A DNA stretch of 64,000 nt, taken from assembly GCF_022539505.1 (NCBI RefSeq), contig NC_061508.1, positions 38,124,256 to 38,188,255 on the forward strand, given 5' to 3'. The translations under genes and the position numbers were made by a program. This DNA is from Lolium rigidum. Taxonomy: Eukaryota; Streptophyta; Magnoliopsida; Poales; Poaceae. This document shows positions 10,462 through 21,299 of this stretch, in pieces; positions within the stretch are counted from its first letter, which is position 1, and the number at the start of each line of letters is the position of its first letter. The notes under the pieces were generated by a model. It was not told the DNA's origin and ran no database searches. It saw nothing but the letters and a program-made list of their open reading frames with translations.

Positions 10462-11889
10462 TGATACGTCTCAAACGTATCTATAATTTCTTATGTTCCA
10501 TGCTACTTTTATGACAATACTTGAATGTTTTATGCATACTTTACAGCATTATTATACATTTTCCGGCACTAACCTATTAACAAGATGCCGAAGTGCCGAT
10601 TCGTTGTTTTCGCTGTTTTTGGTTTCAGAAATCCTAGTAAGGAAAAATTCTCGGAATTGGACGAAATCAACGCCCAGGGTCCTATTTTTACACGAAGCTT
10701 CCAGAAGACCGAGGGGGGAAGGAAGTGGGGCCACCAGGTGGCCAGACCATAGGGCGGAGCGGCCCAGGCCCTGGCCGCGCGGCCCTATGGTCTGGGCCCC
10801 TCGCGTCGCCCCCTGACCTACCCTTCCGCCTACAAATATCCTTCTTCGCGAAACCCCCTGTACCGAGAGCCACGATACGGAAAACATTACTGAGACGCCG
10901 CCGCCGCCAATCCCATCTCGGGGGATTCAGGAGATCGCCTCCGGCACCCTGCCGGAGAGGGGAATCATCACCGGAGGGGCTCTACATCATCATGCCCGCC
11001 TCCGGACTGATGCGTGAGTAGTTCATCCTTGGACTATGGTTCCATAGCAGTAGCTAGTTGGTTGTCTTCTCCGCATGTGCTATCATTGTTTAGATCTTGT
11101 GAGCTGCCTAACATGATCAAGATCATCTATTTGTAATGCTACATGTTGTGTTTGGCGGGATCCGATGAATATAGAATACTATGTCAAGTTGATTATCAAT
11201 CTATCATATATGTGTTGTTTATGTTCTTGCATGCTCTCCGTTGCTAGTAGAGGCTCTGGCCAAGTTGATACTTGTAACTCCAAGAGGGAGTAATTATGCT
11301 CGATAGTGGGTTCATGCCTCCATTGAATCTGGGATCGTGACAATAGGTTCTAAGGTTGTGGATGTGCTGTTGCTACTAGGGATAAAACATCGATGCTTTG
11401 TCTAAGGATATTTGTGTTGATTACATTACGCGCCATACTTAATGCAATTATCTGTTGTTTACAACTTAATACTGGAAGGGGTTCGGATGATAACCTGAAG
11501 GTGGATTATTTAGGCATAGATGCATGCTTGGATAGCGGTCTATGTACTTTGTCGTAATGCCCTGATTAAATCACATAGTAATCATCATTGGTATGTATTG
11601 AATCTTTATTTGTCAATTGCCCGCCTGTAATTTGTTCACCCAGCATGTTAGTTATCTTATTGGAGAGACACCACTAGTGAACTGTGGACCCCGGTCCATT
11701 ATTTTACATCTGAATATATTCTACTGTTCTTACTGTTCTTTGCAAACAAACACCATCTTCCACTCGATTCGTTTAATCCTTTTTTTTCAGCAAGCCGGTG
11801 AGATTGACAACCTCACTATTACGTTGGGGCAAAGTACTTTGATTGTGTTGTGCAGGTTCCACGTTGGCGCCGGTTTCACTGGTGTTGCT
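10462..11889 (+). repeat. 5' LTR of element H, first piece
   Basis: This is the first 1428 bp of the LTR, ending at the TTGCT/TTGCG target site of element F. It contains a perfect 14-bp inverted repeat, CCAGACCATAGGGC (10742-10755) and GCCCTATGGTCTGG (10782-10795), with further pairing inside. Confidence 0.93.
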
Positions 11890-13313
11890 TGATGTCTACG
11901 GGTGCTTCTATTCTTGTAGACAGTGTTGGGCCTCCAAGTGCAGAGGTTTGTAGAACAGCAGCAAGTTTCCCTTAAGTGGATTACCCAAGGTTTATCGAAC
12001 TCAGGGAGGAAGAGGTCAAAGATATCCCTCTCAAGCAACCCCGTAATCACAAAGCAAGAAGTCTCTTGTGTCCCCAACACACCAAATACACTTGTCAGGT
12101 GTATAGGTGCACTAGTTCGGCGAAGAGATAGTGAAATACAAGTAATATGGATGTATATGAGTGGTAATAGCAATCTGAATAAAATATGGCAGCGAGTAAA
12201 CATGCAGCAAAACAGTAAACAAACGGAGATTCGATGCTTGGAAACAAGGCCTAGGGATCCTGCTTTCACTAGTGGACACTCTCAACAATGATCACATAAT
12301 AGGACTACTCTACACTCTTTTGTTGGATGATGAACGCATTGCGTAGGATTACACGAACCCTCAATGCCGGAGTTAACAAGCTCCACAATGCAATGTTCAT
12401 ATTTAAATAACCTTAGAGTGCAAGATAGATCAACATAATTACACCAAGAACTAACATAGCATGCACACTATCACCATCATGCATATGTAGGAGGAATAAT
12501 ACATATCAATACCATCATAGCAATAATTAACTTCATAATCTACAAGAGATCATAATCATAGCCTACGCCAAGTACTCACACGGTGCACACACTATCACCA
12601 TTACACACGTGGAGGAGGAATAGAGTACTTTAATAACATCACTAGAGTAGCACATAGACGATATTCAACTAGATCACATAAAGAGAGAGATGAACCACAT
12701 AGCTACAGCGGAGCCCTCAGCCCCGGGGTGAATTACTCCCTCCTCATCATGGAGGCAGCGATGGCGGTGAAGATGGCGGTGGAGACGGCGGTGGAGACGA
12801 CTCCGGGGGCAATTCCCCGTCCCGGCGGGGTGCCGGAACAGAGAGTTCTGTCCCCCGAATCTTGATTTCGCGATGGCGGCGGCTCTGGAAGGTTTTTCTC
12901 CGTATCGTGGTCTCCGTCGGGGTTTTTAGGTTAGGGAGGCTTAAATAGGCGCCGAGAGGGAGTCGGAGGGGCCACGGGGTGCCCAGACCATAGGGGGGCG
13001 CGCCCCCCTGGCCCGCGCCGGGGTGTGGTCTGGGGCCCCCCTGGCTCCCCTCTCGTCCCCCTCCGGTGCTCTGGAAGCTTCCGGGAAAAATAGGAACTTT
13101 GGCGGTGATTTCGTCCGATTCCGAGAATATTTCGTTACTAGGATTTCTGAAACCAAAAACAGCAGAAAACAGCAACTGGCCTTTCGGCATCTCGTCAATA
13201 GGTTAGTTCCGGAAAATGCATAATAATGACATATAATGTGTATAAAACATGTAGATATCATCAATAAAGTAGCATGGAACATAAGAAATTATCGATACGT
13301 TGGAGACGTATCA
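11890..13313 (-). repeat. 3' LTR of element F (1424 bp)
   Basis: On the minus strand it starts TGATACGTCTCC (right end, 13313) and ends GTAGACATCA (left end, 11890). A GC-rich inverted repeat has arms CCCAGACCA (12982-12990) and TGGTCTGGG (13026-13034). A TATA-like TATTTAAG lies near 12940 on the minus strand. Confidence 0.92.
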
Positions 13314-15941
13314 GCATCCCCAAGCTTAGTTCTGCTCGTCCCGAGCAGGTAAAACGATAACAAAGATAATTTCTGAAGTGACATGCCATCATAATCTTGA
13401 TCATACTATTTGTAAACATATGTAATGAATGCAGCGATCAAAGCAAAGGTAATGACATGAGTAAACAAGTGAATCATATGACAAAGACTTTTCATGATTA
13501 GTACTTCAAGACAAGCATCAATAAGTCTTGCATAAGAGTTAACTCATAAAGCAATAAATCAAAGTAAAGGTGTTGAAGCAACACATAGGAAGATTAAGTT
13601 TCAGCGGTTGCTTTCAACTTGTAACATGTATATCTCATGGATATTGTCAACATAAAGTAGTATAACAAGTGCAATATGCAAGTATGTAGGAATCAATGCA
13701 CAGTTCACACAAGTGTTTGCTTCTTAAGGTGGAAGGAGATAGGTAAACTGACTCAACAATAAAAGTAAAAGAAGGGTCCTTCAAAGAGGAAAGCATCGAT
13801 TGCTATATTTGTGCTAGAGCTTTGATTTTGAAAACATATAGAGAGCATAAAAGTAAAGTTTTGAGGGGTGTTTGTTGTTGTCAACGAATGGTAGCGGGTA
13901 CTCTAACCCCCTTGCCAGACAAACCTTCAAAGAGCGGCTCCCATTTTATTTTATTTTTGGGTGGCACTCCTTCCAACCTTTCTTTCACAAACCATGGCTA
14001 ACCGAATCCTCGGGTGCCTGCCAACAATCTCATACCATGAAGGAGTGCCTTTTTATTTTAGTTTTATTATGATGACACTCCTCCCCACCTTTGCTTTCTC
14101 AAGCCATGGCTAACCGAATCCTTCGGGTGCCGACCAACAATCACATACCATGGAGGAGTGTCTATTTTTGTTAATTAATTCGGGACTGGGAATCCCATTG
14201 CCAACTCTTTTTGCAAAGTTATTGGATAAGCGGATGAAGCCACTAGTCCATTGGTGAAAGTTGCCCAACAAGATTGAAAGATAAACACCACATACTTCAT
14301 CATGAGCTATAAAACATTGACACAAATAAGAGGTAATAACTTTTGAATTTGTTTAAAGGTAGCACTCAAGCAATTTACTTTGGAATGGCGGAGAAATACC
14401 ATGTAGTAGGTAGGTATGGTGGACACAAATGGCATGAATATTGGCTCAAGTATTTGGATGCATGAGAAGTATTCCCTCTCGATACAAGGTTTAGGCTAGC
14501 AAGGTTTATTTGAAACAAACACAAGGATGAACCGGTGCAGCAAAACTCACATAAAAGACATATTGTAAACATTATAAGACTTTACACCGTCTTCCTTGTT
14601 GTTCAAACTCAATACTAGAAATTATCTAGACCTTAGAGAGACCAATTATGCAAACCAAATTTTAGCATGCTCTATGTATTTCTTCACTAATAGGTGCAAA
14701 GTATATGATGCAAGAGCTTAAACATGAGCACAACAATTGCCAAGTATCACATTACCCAAGACATTATAGCAATTACTACATGTAGCATTTTCCAATTCCA
14801 ACCATATAACAATTTAACGAAGAGGAAACTTCACCATGAATATTATGAGCTAAGAACACATGTGTTCATACGAACCAGCGGAGCGTGTCTCTCTCCCAAA
14901 CAAGGATGAACTTATTCAGAGAACTAAGATAACAAAACAAAAACAAAAATAAAAGCACACAGACGCTCCAAGTAAAATACATAGGATGTGATGGAATAAA
15001 AATATAGTTTCACTAGAAGAAACCTGATAAGTTGTCGATGAAGAAGGGGATGCCTTGGGCATCCCCAAGCTTAGACGCTTGAGTCTTCTTAAAATATGCA
15101 GGGATGAACTACCGGGGCATCCCCAAGCTTAGACCTTTCACTCTTCTCGATCACATTATATCACCCTCTTCTATTGATCCTTGAAAACTTCCTTCACACC
15201 AAACTTCAAGCAAACTCGTTAGAGGGTTAGTGCATAATCAAAAATTCACATGTTCAGAGGTGACACAATCATTCTTAACACTTCTGGACATTGCACAAAA
15301 CTTCTGAAAGTTAATGGAACAAAGAAACTCATTCAACTTAACAAAAGCGGCAATGCGAAATAAAAGGCAGAATCTGTCAAAAACAGAACAGTCCGTAAAG
15401 ACGAATTTTAAGATGGCACCAGACTTGCTCAAATGGAAAAACTCAAAACTAATGAAAGTTGCGTACATATCTGAGGATCACGCTCGTAAATTGGCAGATT
15501 TTTTCGAATTTTCTACAGAGAATTGTGCCCAGATTCGTGACAGACAGCAATGCTGTTTCTGCGCAGCGATCCCAAATATAACATCAACTTTAACATAGAA
15601 ACTTTACTTGGCACAACAAAACACAAAACTAAGATAAGGAGAGGTTGCTACAGTAGTAAACAACTTCCAAAACACAAATATAAAACAAAGTACTGTAGCA
15701 AAATAACACATGGGTTATCTCCCAAGAAGTTCTTTCTTTATAGCCATTAAGATGGGCTCAGCAGTTTTGGTGATGCACCCGCAAGAAATAGTATTTGAAG
15801 CAAAAGAGAGCTTCAAGAGGCAATTCAAAACACATTTGAGCCTAACATGCTTCCTATGCAAAAGAATCTTATACACAAATGAATTCATGAAGAGCAAGGT
15901 GGCAAGCATAAGAGGATAAAACACGAGTAACTTAAAGATTC
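13314..15941 (-). other. 3' untranslated region of element F
   Basis: It is homologous to the 3' UTRs of A, E and H. It holds the polypurine tract beside the LTR, the CTGCTCG/CGAGCAG stem (13332-13348) and the GGGGATGCC hairpin (15046-15066). It also carries an extra segment with two foldback units (13963-14162) that A, E and H lack but G has. Confidence 0.72.
13963..14162. repeat. Two tandem foldback units in the 3' UTR of element F
   Basis: Unit 1 (13963-14049) is bounded by GGCACTCCTTC and GAAGGAGTGCC; unit 2 (14074-14162) by GACACTCCTCC and GGAGGAGTGTC. Each pair is a perfect 11-bp inverted repeat. Both units contain CCATGGCTAACCGAATCC and the period is about 111 bp. The two base differences between left arms are matched by complementary differences in right arms. 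Element G has unit 1 at 63807-63893 and the start of unit 2 at 63918. Confidence 0.85.
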
Positions 15942-18389
15942 TCAACATAAAGAGGGAAACTTAATATTATTAAGATGCATATAACCATATTTCCCTCTCT
16001 CATAATAACTTTCAGTAGCATCATTGATGAAATCCACAATATACCCGTCACTTAAAACATTCTTATCATGGTTCATATGCATAGAAGTATCATTAATTTT
16101 GGCATAAGAAGAGTTATTCTCATTAATAGTAATTGGAGCAAGATTATTATCAAGAATTTGAACATGGTAAACAAGTTGCATATTAAAAGAATTGTTTTTG
16201 GCAAGCCCATCATAACTACGACAAGTTTCATAAGGATAATTGTAGCATGTGTCATATACATTTCTACAGCAATTATCTAAACCTGAATATGTAATATCAT
16301 CATTTTCACTAAAAGTAGAAGTCTCAAATATAGGATCTTCAAGCACAGCATCCCCAAGCTTAGGGCTTTCAATATCATCGTTTAAGGGGACATGAATAAT
16401 GCTATCATCATTACTTTCATAATCAATACCAAAGAGATTTCCAATATCAAAGGCAGTGTGCTCATTCAAATCATGATCGCTAATGTATGTAAAGGGCATA
16501 GGAAGATCATCGTATTCAGATTCATTATCACAATAATCATTAGGAGCAACATACTTACGGTTACCTAGCGTTATCTCATTCACGCGGGGATACGCCGTTA
16601 CCTCTTTCTTTTTATTCTCCTTCTTCTTCTTCTTCGTTCCCTTCTTCTTCTTCTTCTTCTTCTCTTCCTTCTCCTCATTCCCTTCTTTAGGAGGAAGAGG
16701 CTTGAAGGGTGGCTTGTCCGCATAACCTGATTTACTTTTAGAAACAATAGAAGAAACTTGGGAGGATCCCTCCTTCTCATTAATTAGTTGAAAACACACA
16801 GCGGTCCTATCATATTTCGGCAAGGTGTCATCTTCTAAAATATTTTGTATGTAAGTATTTGTATGGCTATTATCAATGCAATAAGAAAGACAACCATGCA
16901 GGACATCATCAATATCAAGATCGTTAATATTTAACAAAGAAATTTTTCTTGACAACTCTTCATACTTCAAAAATAAGGTAAGTTCATCATGCTTATTAGG
17001 AGTAATTTCATCATCACAATACAAATTTGCAGCACTCATGGGGTTTGAATTATCATTGGAGGAACATTGAAAATTAAAATGACCAACTCTATGGCAAAGT
17101 TCACAAATAAAAGGATAGAGGGCACACACTTTTTCTCCAAGATCATCTAGAGCTCTAGACCACTTTCTAGTTTTTTCATTTCTGTGATGGATACAATATT
17201 CATCTTCTATTTGATTAATTCCACAAGGTCTATGTATTCCACAAAAATTAACATGCTTATAGGAAATAGCATTCTTAGGAGTTTGAGCATGCTTATTGCA
17301 ATCATTAATAACAATTTCATCCTTCATACAAGCCTCTTTAAAAGGTTCATGATACTTATCAAAATTCTTTTTAGGCAATTCTAAATGAGAAGAAAAGGCT
17401 TTATAAAGATTTGCAGCAACTTGAGAGTCAAGACCATAAGTAGCACTCATATTTCGAAATTTATCAGTATTCATAAAAGTTTCAATGCATTCATAATCAT
17501 AGTTTATACCTGACTCTTTACCTTTGTCGTTCTCCCAATCTTCGGCGTTCTCCTTAATCCGATCAAGAAGGTCCCTTTTAAACTCTTCTTTATTGCTCGT
17601 GAATGATCCAGAACAAGTAGTATCCAGCAAGGTCTTATCTTGAAAAGAAAGTCTTGCATAGAAATTATCAATGATGATATTACCTGGAAGCTCATGATTG
17701 GGGCATTTGAGCATTAAAGTCTTCAATCTCTCCCATGCTTGGGCAATACTCTCTCCATCATGAGGCCAAAAATTATATATATGGTTTCGATCTTTGTGAA
17801 TTTCACTTGGAGGATAGAACTTGGAATAAAATAGAGGCACAATATCCTTCCAATCAAGAGAGCGCCCGTCCTTCAATAGTTTATACCAATGCGCCGCTTC
17901 ACCGTATAGCGACATATCAAATAATTTCTTTCTAACTTCATCCATTGAAATACCCGCACACTTGAATAACCCGCATAATTCATGCAAAAACAAGTAAATG
18001 ATTCCTAGGATTGACAGTTCCATCCCCTTCATAGCGGTTATCCATAACACGTTCAATAATTTTCATAGGTATTTTATACGGAATACTTTCAGCAGGTGGA
18101 TTTAAAATATCGAAGCATCATTAAAGTTATCGCATATGGAAGATAAAGCATTATCAGAACAAAATATTTCTTCCAAAGCGGAGGAGCTAAAAAGATTATT
18201 TTTAGGTAAACCAGCTTCCCCAAGCTTAGACTTCTTCATAGCATTAGCAGTAATTGCATTCATACTAATAACATTGCTACCATCATGTAAATAAGGTTCC
18301 ATAGGTTTTTTAATTTTTGTATCAAACCATCCATGTCTTAAATCAGGAAATAGAATAAGAAGCTCACTAATTTTTTTGTTGTTTTCCAT
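15942..18389 (-). pseudogene. Gag-like ORF of element F with a CCHC zinc knuckle, broken near its start
   Basis: A 95-codon N-terminal part (18389-18102) ends at a stop, and a 704-codon frame runs 18056-15942. Translation in the alternate frame between them (NPPAESIPYKIP, YEGDGTVNP) shows that small indels near 18100 and 18010 broke one ORF. The 704-codon part has a retrotransposon gag domain at residues ~40-170, including SKFYPPSEI and IAQAWERLKTLMLKCPNHEL, which parallel YYPPAKI and VAQAWERMKSLVKNCPTHGL in element B. A CX2CX4HX4C zinc knuckle follows at residues 318-331 (17064-17105), then a Lys-rich tract near 460-485. The long acidic, Asn/Asp/Tyr-rich C-terminal half is unassigned. It should coat and package RNA; no enzyme domain is visible. 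Confidence 0.8.
16601..16675. repeat. TTC-rich microsatellite inside the F ORF
   Basis: An interrupted (TTC)n run encodes the Lys/Glu-rich tract of the F protein on the minus strand. Length is likely polymorphic. Confidence 0.75.
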
Positions 18390-18560
18390 TATGCCTAACT
18401 AGTGAAAAATAAAAACAAGAAACAAAAAGATGTAATTGCAGAGTCTAAAGGAAATAGCTTCGAATACACACACAATGGCGTCAGAAAAGTGCTGTTACCC
18501 GGAACCGAAGTGTGAGTACCTTTTACCTTTCCTCCCCGGCAACGGCGCCAGAAAAGTGCT
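18390..18560 (-). promoter_or_regulatory. Leader and tRNA-Asp primer binding site of element F
   Basis: TCCCCGGCAACGGCGCCA at 18533-18550 is the minus-strand site TGGCGCCGTTGCCGGGGA, a perfect match to the 3' end of plant tRNA-Asp. It lies 10 bases inside the LTR end. About 140 bp of leader separates it from the first ATG. Confidence 0.88.
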
Positions 18561-19987
18561 TGATGTCTACGGGTGCTTCTATTCTTGTAGACAGTGTTGG
18601 GCCTCCAAGTGCAGAGGTTTGTAGAACAGCAGCAAGTTTCCCTTAAGTGGATTACCCAAGGTTTATCGAACTCGGGGAGGAAGAGGTCAAAGATATCCCT
18701 CTCAAGCAACCCCGTAATCACAAAGCAAGAAGTCTCTTGTGTCCCCAACACACCAAATACACTTGTCGGTGTATAGGTGCACTAGTTCGGCGAAGAGATA
18801 GTGAAATACAAGTAATATGGATGTATATGAGTGGTAATAGCAATCTGAATAAAATATGGCAGCGAGTAAACATGCAGCAAAACAAGTAAACAAACGGAGA
18901 TTCGATGCTTGGAAACAAGGCCTAGGGATCCTCGCTTTCACTAGTGGACACTCTCAACAATGATCACATAATAGGACTACTCTACACTCTTTTGTTGGAT
19001 GATGAACGCATTGCGTAGGATTACACGAACCCTCAATGCCGGAGTTAACAAGCTCCACAATGCAATGTTCATATTTAAATAACCTTAGAGTGCAAGATAG
19101 ATCAACATAATTACACCAAGAACTAACATAGCATGCACACTATCACCATCATGCATATGTAGGAGGAATAATACATATCAATACCATCATAGCAATAATT
19201 AACTTCATAATCTACAAGAGATCATAATCATAGCCTACGCCAAGTACTCACACGGTGCACACACTATCACCATTACACACGTGGAGGAGGAATAGAGTAC
19301 TTTAATAACATCACTAGAGTAGCACATAGACGATATTCAACTAGATCACATAAAGAGAGAGATGAACCACATAGCTACAGCGGAGCCCTCAGCCCCGGGG
19401 TGAATTACTCCCTCCTCATCATGGAGGCAGCGATGGCGGTGAAGATGGCGGTGGAGACGGCGGTGGAGACGACTCCGGGGGCAATTCCCCGTCCGGCAGG
19501 GTGCCGGAACAGAGAATTCTGTCCCCCGAATCTTGATTTCGCGATGGCGGCGGCTCTGGAAGGTTTTTCTCCGTATCGTGGTCTCTGTCGGGGTTTTTAG
19601 GTTAGGGAGGCTTAAATAGGCGCCGAGAGGGAGTCGGAGGGGCCACGGGGTGCCCAGACCATAGGGGGGCGCCCCCCCCCCCTGGCCCGCGCCGGGGTGT
19701 GGTCTGGGGCCCCCCTGGCTCCCCTCTCGTCCCCCTCCGGTGCTCTGGAAGCTTCCGGGAAAAATAGGAACTTTGGCGGTGATTTCGTCCGATTCCGAGA
19801 ATATTTCGTTACTAGGATTTCTGAAACCAAAAACAGCAGAAAACAGCAACTGGCCTTTCGGCATCTCGTCAATAGGTTAGTTCCGGAAAATGCATAATAA
19901 TGACATATAATGTGTATAAAACATGTAGATATCATCAATAAAGTAGCATGGAACATAAGAAATTATCGATACGTTGGAGACGTATCA
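18561..19987 (-). repeat. 5' LTR of element F (1427 bp)
   Basis: It is nearly identical to 11890-13313; visible differences are a few substitutions and a longer C run near 19671-19682. Confidence 0.92.
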
Positions 19988-20067
19988 TTGCGCCGCACTA
20001 CATTCCTCCACCAACAACCTTCTTGTGCTTCTTGGCTCCTACTGGTTCGATAACCTTGGTTTCATAC
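19988..20067 (+). repeat. 5' LTR of element H, second piece
   Basis: This 80-bp stretch resumes the H LTR after F, starting with the TTGCG duplication and ending with CATAC, the target duplication of the Tat element. It aligns with 35586-35665. Confidence 0.9.
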
Positions 20068-21238
20068 TGTTATCACCAGATTTTGGCCAAATCAAGAGAT
20101 GGGCCGTAATGGAGAAGGGCTTGAAGGATATACACGTGGAGTATCTTAGAAGCGGCCTTGCACGAAGAGTTTGGGCTAGATTGCCCGTGTATCTGTAAAT
20201 ATAGTAGATTGCATCTTAGTTTAGAATTAAAAGATAGAGTTTAACCCGTGCACGGTTAGGTGCACGCCCGAATTAGAAAGTCCCTTGGACTATAAATATG
20301 TATCTAGGGTTATCGAAAAAGGAGGACAATCACGTTCACAAAAAACACAAACCAGGCGCATCGCCACCCCTTGTTTCGAGGGTTTCTTCCGGGTAAGCAT
20401 CATGCTGCCTAGATCGCATCTTGCGATCTAGGCAGCGTACGTTTAGTCGTTTATCTTGATTTGCTCGTGCTGAAGCGTTGTTGATGGCGAGTAGCACTAT
20501 TTATCTTAGGTGTTTTGGGGCTTGCATGGATGCTTTTCTAGTGCATATTTGCTTAGCCATGCCGTCCCTCGATATCTAGCTGCCCTTATACCTACCTAGG
20601 TGTAAGGGCAGCACCTTGCTTGTTCGTTATTTAGTAGATCCAATCTGTTATAGTTGCTCCTTGATTCTTCAAGGTTTGGTTTAATATATGTATGGTTAGG
20701 CCTTGCAAACAGGTTGAACGATCCGGTAGTGCGTGAGATATGGTTTGTTGATCCTAAGAGGGACGTTCCGGGAATTGACTTAATGTTGGTTTTTAGGCCT
20801 CTTTTAGGGTTGGTTTTCCATTATCTTTCGTGTCTATTAGGCTCAACTACGCGCAGGATGTTCCGATCATGCGGTGAAAACCCTAAACTGTCGTAGATTA
20901 GATTAACTCTATTTTGATCAAGCAGGAGCCCCATGTCATCGTTAACCCGACGTGAACCATTGGGCGATCGGCTCTTTGAGCCGATCCACAGGGCAACCTG
21001 AGAGCCGATCGGGCTCGTATTTAATGTTTACGTGTCTACCATGCAGGAAACTAATCGAAGCAATCCTACACCTTCCTAACCAGGTATAGGTCAGGTGGCA
21101 CGCCCTAGCAACCGCCAGGTCGTGTGCCGGAACATTGCGGGACGACGTCGAGGGACCAGGGCCCCCAGCAGTCTTGGAAGCCTCCCGACTCTTCGTGTTG
21201 CTTAACCACTGCTCGCCGGTGGGTTTTGGCAGGCAACA
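20068..21238 (+). repeat. 5' LTR of the Tat element (1171 bp)
   Basis: It begins TGTTATCACC and ends GGCAACA. A TATA box TATAAATA is at 20291-20298, so transcription should start near 20325. Downstream lie two strong hairpins: GCTGCCTAGATCGCA-TCT-TGCGATCTAGGCAGC arms at 20404-20418 and 20422-20436, and CTGCCCTTATACCTA/TAGGTGTAAGGGCAG at 20580-20611. Confidence 0.95.
20291..20298 (+). promoter_or_regulatory. TATA box of the Tat 5' LTR
   Basis: TATAAATA in the context GGACTATAAATATG; the same box is at 28246-28253 in the 3' LTR. Placement about 220 bp into the LTR gives a short U3 and a long R-U5. Confidence 0.7.
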
Positions 21239-21243
21239 CATTC

Positions 21244-21262
21244 TGGCACGCCCGGTGGGACC
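21244..21262 (+). promoter_or_regulatory. Primer binding site of the Tat element
   Basis: TGGCACGCCCGGTGGGACC starts five bases after the LTR. It differs from the tRNA-Asp site of the host elements; a tRNA-Arg primer is reported for related Tat elements such as RIRE2, but that assignment is from memory. Confidence 0.65.
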
Positions 21263-21299
21263 ATCTTCTACGACAACCACGTCAACATCTGCATCCAAG

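Larger units (their letters stand above)
11890..19987 (-). mobile_element. Element F: LTR element with a zinc-knuckle gag-like ORF and no pol
   Basis: Read on the minus strand, F has a 5' LTR (18561-19987), a tRNA-Asp primer site (18533-18550), a leader, a broken gag-like ORF (15942-18389), a 3' UTR and a 3' LTR (11890-13313). The LTRs are 1427 and 1424 bp and nearly identical, so insertion was recent. Flanks are TTGCT (11885-11889) and TTGCG (19988-19992); the undisturbed site in the 3' LTR of H reads TTGCG, so one base of the left copy has changed. Its LTR interior differs from A/E/H but shares their first ~300 bases. No protease, RT or integrase was found. Confidence 0.93.

Noticed and set aside
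12747..13190. Minus-strand Pro/Ser-rich frame ending in a PPS repeat
   Set aside because: It lies wholly within the F LTR and comes from the GC-rich U3/R region; it recurs with small changes at 19346-19864 and has no coding support.
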